DNA of 64,000 bases from Bacillus sp. FJAT-42376 (GTDB lineage: Bacteria; Bacillota; Bacilli; Bacillales; Bacillaceae): positions 2,480,001-2,544,000 of the forward strand of contig NZ_CP033906.1 of NCBI RefSeq assembly GCF_003816055.1. Direction: 5' to 3'. Each line of letters starts with the position of its first letter. The first letter of the stretch is position 1. The notes under the pieces are model-generated. The model had not been told where the DNA came from, searched no databases, and saw only the letters and a list, made by a program, of their open reading frames with translations. Positions 57,655-64,000 of the stretch are shown here, one piece after another. The position numbers and the translations under genes were made by a program.

Positions 57655-57689
57655 TATGTCATACCACGACTATATCACGACGTGACATA
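57655..57689. promoter_or_regulatory. Probable PadR operator
   Basis: Inverted arms TATGTCA (57655) and TGACATA (57683) with 21 bp between, and inner CACGAC repeats. PadR proteins bind ATGT/ACAT-type dyads. It lies directly in front of the padR gene. Confidence 0.6.
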
Positions 57690-57799
57690 TCCAGCAATCG
57701 ATTTTCTAAATTTATCCATGCTAAAGCAAAATCTTTGTAATCAGCACCCGCTCATGTAAGATTAGAGCAAACCCTATTAGCTTAGAAAGAAGGATTCAG

Positions 57800-58795
57800 A
57801 TGAAGCTCAGCATATTAGATCAATCTCCTTTATCAGCAGGCAAAACTCCTAAGGATGCACTGACAGCATCCCTTCGTTTAGCCCAGGCCGGCGAAAGATT
57901 AGGGTTTAAACGATATTGGATTGCCGAGCATCATGATTTTCCTGGTTTGACGAGTTCAGCACCAGAGATCATGCTTGGATATATAGGAGGTCAAACAAAA
58001 ACAATCCGGCTCGGTGCCGGAGCGATTCTTTTGCCTCATTACAAACCGTATAAAGTAGCGGAAACCTTTAATCTCCTTTCTACTCTTTTTCCGGACCGGA
58101 TTGATCTTGGCATCGGACGTTCACCGGGAGGCTCTGCCGAAAGCTCTATTGCCCTGTCCGGTAATTTTCTCGAAAATGTCAGACAGCTTCCGGAAATATA
58201 TGACGATCTTCTGCACTTTATTAGAGGGGATTTTTCAAAAGATCACATGTTTTCACAGATTAAGGCTTCCCCGGTCCCTCCTGTTTCTCCGGAAATCTAT
58301 CTGCTGGGCACGAGCAGAAAGAGTGCCAGGATGGCAGCTGAAAGCGGCACCGGCTATGTATTTGGACAGTTCATGGGGAGTACAGATCCGGCCATCATAC
58401 AGGAATATAAGAAGGATTTCAAAGCAAGCAGCCGCCAATCAGAACCTGAAGTTATTCTGGCCGCTGCTGTAATTTGTGCAGAAACCTCGGAAGAAGCGGA
58501 GAAAATCGCCTTAAGCAATCAGGTGTGGCAAATTATGCTCGCCAAAGGGGAGGGCAAGGAAGGAGTCCCACCTTTTGAGGAAGCCGATGCTTATGTCCTC
58601 ACAGAGGAAGAAAAGGAACAGCTTGAGAAAATGAAAGCCCGGCAGATCATAGGCAGTCCGCCTGTGGTGAAGAAAAAACTGATGAAAATGGCAGCCGAAT
58701 ACGATGCCAATGAAGTGATGATTCTATCCATTACCCACCGCGAATCCGAAAAAATTCGTTCCTATGAGCTGATTGCTCAGGAATTTGGCCAATAA
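57800..58795 (+). CDS. Luciferase-like FMN-dependent monooxygenase (LLM class) 1
   Basis: A 331-residue TIM-barrel flavin monooxygenase-like protein of the MsnO8 type (LSILDQSPLSAGKT, YWIAEHHDFPGLTSSAPEIM, RIDLGIGRSPG). Reaction and substrate are unknown; similar B. subtilis proteins are YceB and YvbT. The start follows AAGGA. A second family member is encoded at 59484 on the other strand. Confidence 0.88.
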   Translation: MKLSILDQSPLSAGKTPKDALTASLRLAQAGERLGFKRYWIAEHHDFPGLTSSAPEIMLGYIGGQTKTIRLGAGAILLPHYKPYKVAETFNLLSTLFPDRIDLGIGRSPGGSAESSIALSGNFLENVRQLPEIYDDLLHFIRGDFSKDHMFSQIKASPVPPVSPEIYLLGTSRKSARMAAESGTGYVFGQFMGSTDPAIIQEYKKDFKASSRQSEPEVILAAAVICAETSEEAEKIALSNQVWQIMLAKGEGKEGVPPFEEADAYVLTEEEKEQLEKMKARQIIGSPPVVKKKLMKMAAEYDANEVMILSITHRESEKIRSYELIAQEFGQ

Positions 58796-58824
58796 AAAAA
58801 GCCGGAATCAGTTTCCGGCTTTCT
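58795..58824. terminator. Bidirectional terminator
   Basis: AAAGCCGGAA/TTTCCGGCTTT between convergent genes. It overlaps the end of the DUF3219 gene. Confidence 0.8.
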
Positions 58825-59095
58825 TCTCGATCAGCTGCAGAAAATAATCTCCCACTGCGTTCTCTTCATATAAATTGTCAGCGGACGTTGAATATTGCTT
58901 GATTATGGCTTGAAATGACAAATTCTTATCCGGAACCTTCACAGCAAAATCATTTTGATACAGCAAGGTGCTCGTATCATGGTAATCTGCCCCGCTTTTC
59001 ACTTTAAAATGAAAGCGGATGATGTGCCGCCCATTTTCTCTCTCATGTACGAAATCTGCCGCTTCAATTAGCCGGTCATTCACATAAACCTTCAT
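58808..59095 (-). CDS. DUF3219 family protein (YkvR-like)
   Basis: A 95-residue cytoplasmic protein (SGADYHDTSTLLYQNDFAVK, FQAIIKQYSTSADNLYEE) matching the DUF3219/YkvR pattern. Function is unknown. I chose ATG 59095, seven bases after AAAGGAGG. It has its own upstream terminator, so it is probably transcribed alone. Confidence 0.75.
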   Translation of the reverse strand: MKVYVNDRLIEAADFVHERENGRHIIRFHFKVKSGADYHDTSTLLYQNDFAVKVPDKNLSFQAIIKQYSTSADNLYEENAVGDYFLQLIEKKAGN

Positions 59096-59117
59096 GGTCA
59101 TCCCTCCTTTTTCTGAT

Positions 59118-59156
59118 AAAAAAGAGAGTTCTTATAAAAAGAACTCTGCTTTTTTA
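59118..59156 (-). terminator. Terminator of the HesB-like gene
   Basis: AGAGTTCTT/AAGAACTCT stem with A and T runs on both sides, so it may work in both directions. Confidence 0.75.
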
Positions 59157-59459
59157 TTAATGGTGGTTATGCCACCCTTTTTTTCTGTTAATGATCTCAA
59201 ATCTTTCCTCTGGAACGAAGAAGAACTGGATCCAGACACCATCAAGAAACTCTTCGCGGGAGTCCATCAGAATGTCGATTCCTTTATCGGTTTTCACAAT
59301 TTCATCATGCTCATTTGGTGTATCGAGCTTTACGTCATAATGGGCATGATCACCGTGCATTTCGGTAATAAATACACGAATCATTTTCCCTTGTCCTTCT
59401 TCACTTTCAAGCATTCTGTTCAAAATTTTTGCTGCATTGCGGTTGATTTTGCATTCCAT
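59157..59459 (-). CDS. HesB/IscA-like fold protein without the conserved cysteines
   Basis: A 100-residue protein whose pattern (YDVKLDTPNEHDEIVKTDKG, IDILMDSREEFLDGVWIQF) fits the FeS-biogenesis (HesB/IscA) fold. Only Cys3 is present and the three cluster-binding cysteines of IscA are absent; the C-terminus is HNHH. A role in cluster assembly is therefore doubtful. I chose ATG 59459, eight bases after GAAGGAG. It follows the second LLM gene by 24 bp and may be cotranscribed with it. Confidence 0.6.
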   Translation of the reverse strand: MECKINRNAAKILNRMLESEEGQGKMIRVFITEMHGDHAHYDVKLDTPNEHDEIVKTDKGIDILMDSREEFLDGVWIQFFFVPEERFEIINRKKGWHNHH

Positions 59460-59483
59460 AATGTTGATCTCCTTCACTGGATG

Positions 59484-60509
59484 TTATTTCACAAGCTGTG
59501 AAACAATTTCATAAGAGCGCAAACGTGCCTGATGGTCAAATATGTTAGCCGTAATCATCATCTCGTCTGCCTGTGTTTCGTTTAAAAAGCTTTGAAGCTT
59601 CGCCTTGACCTGATCAGGATCCCCGATGGCAGACGCACGAAGTGTTTGCTGGATTGAGGCTTTTTCATAGTCATTCCACAAATCATCCATATCGTCTACC
59701 GGAGGATTCAGCTGGCCCGGACGGCCCCTGACAAGGTTGAGAAATTGCTGTTTCATGGAAGTAGACAAATACTGCGCCTGTGCTTCACTGTCTGCCGCCA
59801 CTACGTTCACACCAACCATGGCATATGGTTCATCCAGCACTTCAGATGGCTTAAAATGATTTCTGTAAATTCTTAATGCCTCCACCGTATGATCTGGAGA
59901 GAAATGACTGGCAAATGCAAATGGCAAACCAAGCTGACCGGCTAAATGGGCACTGAAACCACTCGATCCAAGCAGCCATACCGGGATGTTTAATCCTTCA
60001 CCGGGAATTGCTTTTACATGGCTGTACTCTGTCGGATTAAAGTATGCTCTTAGCTCTTCCACCTGCTCCGGAAAATCCTCCGCGCTCCCTTTCAGCTCTC
60101 TTCTCAGTGCCTGGGCTGTCAGCTGATCAGTCCCCGGTGCTCTTCCCAATCCAAGATCGATCCGTCCCGGAAAGAGCGATTCAAGTGTTCCAAACTGTTC
60201 TGCAATCACAAGCGGAGCGTGATTCGGAAGCATAATTCCGCCGGACCCGACGCGAATCGTTGACGTTCCCTGAGCAATATGCCCGATCACAACAGACGTA
60301 GCGGAACTTGCAATGCCCCTCATATTATGGTGTTCCGCCAGCCAATATCGGTTAAATCCCCACTTTTCCGCATGCTGTGCCAAGCTCAGCGAGTTGCCTA
60401 GCGCTTCTCCAGCATGGCTTCCTGAAACGATGGGAGCCAAATCCAACACAGAAAGCTTTATTTCATCCAGCTGTTTTTTATTTTTATCTGCGTAATTTTG
60501 TTCAAACAC
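59484..60509 (-). CDS. Luciferase-like FMN-dependent monooxygenase (LLM class) 2
   Basis: A 341-residue LLM protein ([49 protein letters not shown]). It has the same fold and similar motifs as the product of 57800-58795. I chose GTG 60509, seven bases after CAAGGAGG; a TTG at 60527 lies before that site. Substrate unknown. Confidence 0.88.
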   Translation of the reverse strand: MFEQNYADKNKKQLDEIKLSVLDLAPIVSGSHAGEALGNSLSLAQHAEKWGFNRYWLAEHHNMRGIASSATSVVIGHIAQGTSTIRVGSGGIMLPNHAPLVIAEQFGTLESLFPGRIDLGLGRAPGTDQLTAQALRRELKGSAEDFPEQVEELRAYFNPTEYSHVKAIPGEGLNIPVWLLGSSGFSAHLAGQLGLPFAFASHFSPDHTVEALRIYRNHFKPSEVLDEPYAMVGVNVVAADSEAQAQYLSTSMKQQFLNLVRGRPGQLNPPVDDMDDLWNDYEKASIQQTLRASAIGDPDQVKAKLQSFLNETQADEMMITANIFDHQARLRSYEIVSQLVK

Positions 60510-60691
60510 GCTTATTCCTCCTTGCAACGATTCCTTATCTATAGGAAGAGCTTATTTATCAAATCATAAGGACAACTTTACTACATGTCTTCCCAAAACT
60601 CGAACAATTTGCACTGCGCATGAAAATGAGGAGGGTTCATGTATGTTTGCTGCCTTTTCTGACAAAACTTTAAGAAAAAGGAGTGAAACTT

Positions 60692-61123
60692 ATGAATCAG
60701 CTTGCTGTAATCGCCGTAAAGTTTGTTGTTGCTGCAATTGCGTTTGCGATTGGACTGGACTTATTTTTCGACGCAAACGTGACAGATATTCTTTCTTTTA
60801 GTTTATTTGCAGCGATTGCCACCTATTTGATTGGAGACCGGGTCATTCTTCCGGCACTGGGACACAGAGCCTCATACATCACCGAATTTTTCACCGTTTA
60901 TTTGGGCGTCTGGATTTTTGGGTCTGTACTTTATGACAGTTATTTGCAAATCGCCTGGGGAAGCATTATTTCCGCATTGATTTTCACTGCAGGGGAAGTG
61001 CTGGTTCATCTGTTTATGCTGGACCGGGCTGAAACTTATTCCCGATCAGCTGTCCGTTCGGGTCACGCTTCCTTTGGCACGGAATTTTCTGAGGAAATCG
61101 ATCCAAGAAATAAAAAAGACTGA
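60692..61123 (+). CDS. DUF2512 family membrane protein (YndM-like)
   Basis: A 143-residue membrane protein with four helices and a short hydrophilic tail. The fold and length match DUF2512, a spore-former family of unknown function. I chose ATG 60692, eight bases after GGAG. Confidence 0.8.
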   Translation: MNQLAVIAVKFVVAAIAFAIGLDLFFDANVTDILSFSLFAAIATYLIGDRVILPALGHRASYITEFFTVYLGVWIFGSVLYDSYLQIAWGSIISALIFTAGEVLVHLFMLDRAETYSRSAVRSGHASFGTEFSEEIDPRNKKD

Positions 61124-61168
61124 TTTTTTATTTCGTCAATTCCGGCTATTTGCCGGCAAAATTTGAGC

Positions 61169-61229
61169 AGAAGGTTTTACTAAAAACTCCTCCTGTCTTC
61201 ACATTTATACAGCAAACCTTCTTGTTTTT
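61169..61229 (+). terminator. Probable terminator of the DUF2512 gene
   Basis: AGAAGGTTT/AAACCTTCT with a long intervening loop, followed by TGTTTTT. A shorter CCGGC/GCCGG hairpin lies just before it at 61142. Confidence 0.5.
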
Positions 61230-61268
61230 CAAAAAGCTTAAAAAAACCGGCGGAATTTGAAAAACATT

Positions 61269-61319
61269 AATAGGTTTTAATCCCTGAAAATAACGGTATT
61301 AGATAGGTACAAACCTATT
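61269..61319 (+). promoter_or_regulatory. Hairpin in the leader of the 31-codon gene
   Basis: AATAGGTTT (61269) pairs with AAACCTATT (61311), ending just before AAGGAGG. It may influence access to the ribosome site. Confidence 0.4.
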
Positions 61320-61335
61320 TTAAGGAGGGAGCAGA

Positions 61336-61431
61336 ATGGTAATTAGAGCAGGAAGCTGGAAAATGCTCTCGGCAAAAGAGAAATTATTTATTTTAAAAGC
61401 CGTTAGTCATTTATATAAAGCAAAAGCATAA
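61336..61431 (+). CDS. Small basic 31-residue protein
   Basis: ATG 61336 to TAA 61429-61431, with an excellent AAGGAGGG site eight bases before. The product has a few charged residues at the start (MVIRAGSWKMLSAKEK) and a helical, lysine-rich remainder. A strong terminator follows at 61487. I recognise no family. The ribosome site and terminator make it a credible gene. Confidence 0.6.
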   Translation: MVIRAGSWKMLSAKEKLFILKAVSHLYKAKA

Positions 61432-61486
61432 TCATCCTCTTACCCTTATCCGTTATCCCTTCATTCTCTTACTTATTCCATAGATG

Positions 61487-61520
61487 AACCGCATACATTC
61501 ATAGATGTGTGCGGTTTTTT
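61487..61520 (+). terminator. Terminator of the 31-codon gene
   Basis: AACCGCATACAT/ATGTGTGCGGTTTTTT, a stem with a T-run and no other upstream gene in range. Confidence 0.85.
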
Positions 61521-61603
61521 GATGCCCGGAAAGTTCCCGGATAATTTCACTCCTTAAAGAAAACACTTTAATTAGAAGGATTTGTATATAAGGAGGAGTT
61601 ATA

Positions 61604-63205
61604 GTGGCAGATCAGGGAAAATTTAAGAAAACAATATCTCTGCTTGATTTAACGCTGATTGGTCTTGGAGCCATTTTCGGTTCTGCCTGGCTTTTTGCCG
61701 TAAGCAATGTAGCGTCCAAAGCCGGTCCTGCGGGGAGTTTCTCCTGGGTTATCGGCGGGGTCATCATTTTATTAATTGGCTTTGTCTATGCTGAGCTTGG
61801 TGCTGCACTTCCAAGAACAGGCGGCATCATCCGCTACCCTGTGTATTCACATGGCCATCTTGTCGGATATATGATTTCATTCATCACCATTATCGCTTAT
61901 ACGAGTCTGATTTCGATTGAAGTGACGGCCGTGAGGCAATATGTGGCATTCTGGCTTCCCGGTTTGACCGTGAAAGGGTCCGATTCTCCAACCCTTTCAG
62001 GCTGGATTCTTCAATTCGTCCTTTTGTGCATCTTTTTCCTTTTGAACTATTGGAGCGTTAAAACATTTGCAAAATCGAATATCATTATTTCGATTTTTAA
62101 ATACTTTGTCCCGCTCACCATTATTGTCGTGCTTATTTTTTATTTTAAATCTGCAAACTTTACGGCAGCAGGATTTGCACCTTCGGGTTTCAATGGCATT
62201 CAGGCAGCCATTTCTACAGGCGGGGTCATGTTTGCCTATCTGGGTCTTCATCCCATTGTCTCTGTAGCGAGCGAAGTGAAAAATCCGCAGCGAAACATTC
62301 CGATCGCTCTTTTTCTCTGCATCATTCTTGCCGCTGCGATTTATACAGCTCTCCAAGTGCTGTTTATAGGAGCAATCCCGACGGACATGCTTTCTTCCGG
62401 ATGGGAAAGCATCCAGAAAGAATTTGCCCTTCCATTTAAAGATATTGCTGTCGTTCTTGGTCTCGGCTGGCTTGCTTTTCTTGTTGTATTTGATGCCATC
62501 CTTTCTCCTGGAGGAAACGGAAATATTTTTATGAATACAACAGCCAGGCTTGTTTATGCATGGTCCAGAAACGGAACGCTCTTTCAGACCTTCTCCAAAA
62601 TCGACGAAAAAACCGGTATTCCAAGGTCCTCACTCTGGCTCTCACTGGGACTTTCTATTTTCTGGACTCTGCCATTTCCATCATGGAATGCGCTTGTGAA
62701 TGTATGCTCCGTGGCGCTGATCTTGTCTTACGCGATTGCCCCTATTTCATCTGCTGCATTCAGAGTCAATGCGAAAAATCTGGAAAGACCGTTTAAATTA
62801 AAGGGAATGAGCATCATCGCTCCTGTTTCCTTCATTTTCGCATCTTATATAGTTTACTGGTCAGGATGGAACACTATTTCGTGGCTGCTGGCCTCCCAGC
62901 TTGTTATGTTCATTGTCTATCTTTTGTTTTCGAAATACGTTCCAACAAAAGAAGTGAGCCTGTCCCAGCAGCTTAAGTCATCGTGGTGGCTGATCGGCTA
63001 CTATATCATGATGCTGATCTTTTCATACACCGGATCTTTTGGAGGAGGACTTAAAATACTCTCCAATCCCCTGGACTTGATTCTTATTGCAGCCGGTTCT
63101 GTTGGAATATTCTACTGGGCTAAGTATACAGGGCTTCCCGAAGCGATTATCGATAGTGATGATACAGATGAAGCGTCGATTAAGGTTCAGCCATCAAGTC
63201 CATAA
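61604..63205 (+). CDS. APC-family permease, aspartate/H+ symporter-like (YveA/AspP type)
   Basis: A 533-residue membrane protein with 12-14 helices. LIGLGAIFGSAWLFAVSNVA at the start and FDAILSPGGNGNIFMNTTAR in the middle are typical of the YveA/AspP branch of the APC superfamily. Import of aspartate or another amino acid is the likely role; specificity is inferred. Start is GTG after AAGGAGGAG. Transcribed alone. Confidence 0.85.
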   Translation: MADQGKFKKTISLLDLTLIGLGAIFGSAWLFAVSNVASKAGPAGSFSWVIGGVIILLIGFVYAELGAALPRTGGIIRYPVYSHGHLVGYMISFITIIAYTSLISIEVTAVRQYVAFWLPGLTVKGSDSPTLSGWILQFVLLCIFFLLNYWSVKTFAKSNIIISIFKYFVPLTIIVVLIFYFKSANFTAAGFAPSGFNGIQAAISTGGVMFAYLGLHPIVSVASEVKNPQRNIPIALFLCIILAAAIYTALQVLFIGAIPTDMLSSGWESIQKEFALPFKDIAVVLGLGWLAFLVVFDAILSPGGNGNIFMNTTARLVYAWSRNGTLFQTFSKIDEKTGIPRSSLWLSLGLSIFWTLPFPSWNALVNVCSVALILSYAIAPISSAAFRVNAKNLERPFKLKGMSIIAPVSFIFASYIVYWSGWNTISWLLASQLVMFIVYLLFSKYVPTKEVSLSQQLKSSWWLIGYYIMMLIFSYTGSFGGGLKILSNPLDLILIAAGSVGIFYWAKYTGLPEAIIDSDDTDEASIKVQPSSP

Positions 63206-63263
63206 AAAGAGGCTGGGACATAACTATAATTTTTGTCCTTAAGCCGAATATTTCTCTTGAAAA

Positions 63264-63436
63264 AGCACTGTTAAATTTGGCTGTTGATTCGTTCGCTTAT
63301 CCTTGGGCGGGCGGTGAGCCTCCTCCTGGCTTCGCAGCTGAGGGGTCTCACCTGTCCCGCTGCTCTCAGCACGAGTCTCACGCCTTCCGCTTCAATCAAT
63401 AGGTGTTTAAAAACTATAACACGCTTTAACTTAGCC
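63264..63436 (-). repeat. MITE-like repeat, long form, copy 6
   Basis: A 173-bp element with ends AGCACTGTTAAATTTGG and GCTTTAACTTAGCC, flanked by CTTGAAAA (63256-63263) and TTTGAAAA (63437-63444), 7 of 8 identical. It is followed directly by the second copy of the terminator block. Confidence 0.85.
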
Positions 63437-63440
63437 TTTG

Positions 63441-63547
63441 AAAAAAGCATGAAAAACAGTAAAACCGAACGATTACGAAGCTCTATATCAGAGTTTCAAA
63501 TAATCGTTCGGTTTTTTTATTAGCCGGAAACCTTTTGTCCAGCCTCT
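63441..63547. repeat. Duplicated terminator block, copy 2
   Basis: Almost identical to 16132-16240, including the hairpin and CCGGAAACCTTTTGTCC. The two differ by a few single-base changes and the length of one T-run. Confidence 0.85.
63462..63518. terminator. Terminator between permease and TerB gene (copy 2)
   Basis: AACCGAACGATTA/TAATCGTTCGGTT with a T-run. It lies between convergent genes. Confidence 0.75.
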
Positions 63548-63629
63548 TTCCCTTTTACCGGTGTATCCTTTTCCCATGAACATAAGAACAGATTTCCAGA
63601 CTCTCCCTGGGAAACACGTTTTAATGGAC

Positions 63630-64000
63630 TTACGATAAAAATTCAGACGGATTTAATCCCAGCTCACGGCAGATATCGGCAACGGCCTGTTTTTCTGACG
63701 GATCGAAATTCCCATCAGCGAAGCCTAGCGCTACGCAGTACCGGACGACAAGCCTTCCAACCTCCGGCTTGCTTCTGATATTTCCAAGGACTCTCATCGC
63801 CTCTGCATGGCCGCTCATCCAGTCCCTTTCCAAATTCATGGCAAACTGGTTGAATCGCTGGTTGACCTTCGCTGTATCAAACACACGAAGTTCCTGGCTG
63901 TTGTTAAAAAACTCATTTACTTTTTGCCTTTCCGCAGGTGAAATATGGCCGTCTGCAAGACTGACCAGCGCACATCCTGCGACGATTGCATCCATTACAT
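63630..64000 (-). CDS. TerB-domain protein, 5' part beyond the window
   Basis: At least 121 residues of a TerB (tellurite-resistance) helical domain. Both acidic repeats are visible (LADGHISPAERQKV and FADGNFDPSEKQAV), and the end RELGLNPSEFLS is typical. Compared with TerB (about 150 residues) about 30 N-terminal residues lie outside the window; the frame is open to the window edge. A role in stress or tellurite response is the family annotation, not evidence for this gene. Confidence 0.85.
   Translation of the reverse strand, partial: VMDAIVAGCALVSLADGHISPAERQKVNEFFNNSQELRVFDTAKVNQRFNQFAMNLERDWMSGHAEAMRVLGNIRSKPEVGRLVVRYCVALGFADGNFDPSEKQAVADICRELGLNPSEFLS

Overview
The window looks like a chromosomal segment of an endospore-forming Bacillaceae (Bacillus/Metabacillus-like) bacterium. 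The evidence is a gerA-type germinant receptor operon, a hut operon led by hutP with a HutP-type attenuator, a mur/nag muropeptide-recycling operon, an adaA-ogt-alkA alkylation-repair operon, and many strong AAGGAGG-type ribosome sites with TTG/GTG starts. All calls come from reading the sequence. No database search was run.

Layout. (1) 1-2 kb: the 3' end of an acetate-uptake-type transporter, an OsmC-family protein, then about 840 bp without a clear gene but with several CsoR/CstR-type operators, ending in cstR. (2) 2-6 kb: a ger(A)(B)(C) operon interrupted by a MITE-like repeat. (3) 6.4-13.8 kb: a SteT-like permease convergent with hutPHUIG. (4) 14-16 kb: a decayed serine-resolvase fragment followed by A+T-rich YafY/WYL-regulator and DJ-1/PfpI genes, probably acquired. 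(5) 16.2-24.7 kb: murQ-murP-mupG-amiE-nagZ-namZ for cell-wall sugar recovery, without murR. (6) 25-31.7 kb: an FeS-type photolyase, a secreted S15 peptidase, an RNA-methylase-like protein, DUF1292, a GIY-YIG protein and a cofactor-dependent phosphoglycerate mutase. (7) 31.7-45 kb: a molybdenum/formate island with moeB-moeA-mobB-moaE-moaD-modA-modB, focA, DUF2294-fdhD-moaA, and divergently fdhA-DUF1641 behind an attenuator leader, then a SalA/Mrp ATPase. A second Moco operon, moaB-mobA-moaC, lies at 50.8-52.4 kb. (8) 45-49.1 kb: copper efflux (csoR-copZ, copA, and a membrane-anchored FixH/YtkA-like protein). (9) 52.5-64 kb: a P-loop kinase-like protein, a TIGR02206 membrane protein, adaA-ogt-alkA, a PadR/DUF2812 pair, two luciferase-like monooxygenases flanking two small proteins, DUF2512, a 31-codon small gene, an aspartate/H+ symporter-like permease and a TerB-domain protein cut by the window edge.

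How the parts fit. The molybdenum genes form a near-complete route: molybdate uptake (ModAB, no ModC ATPase here), MoaA/MoaC to cPMP, MoaD/MoaE with MoeB to molybdopterin, MoaB/MoeA for metal insertion, MobA/MobB for the nucleotide, FdhD for sulfuration, all serving FdhA, with FocA moving formate. The mur operon appears to combine an extracellular NamZ/NagZ/AmiE route with cytoplasmic MupG hydrolysis of phosphorylated disaccharide.

The most noteworthy non-gene structure is a family of short dispersed elements (about 91-97 or 163-185 bp) with imperfect inverted ends resembling GGCTATGTTAAAGC and, in five of six clear copies, 8-bp A+T-rich flanking duplications. One copy supplies the gerB stop codon and another the last base of the acetate-transporter stop. 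The one copy lacking a duplication joins a roughly 108-bp terminator block that is present again 47 kb away, which suggests rearrangement. Other points of interest are the operator cluster beside cstR, the attenuator leader of fdhA, and the resolvase remnant.
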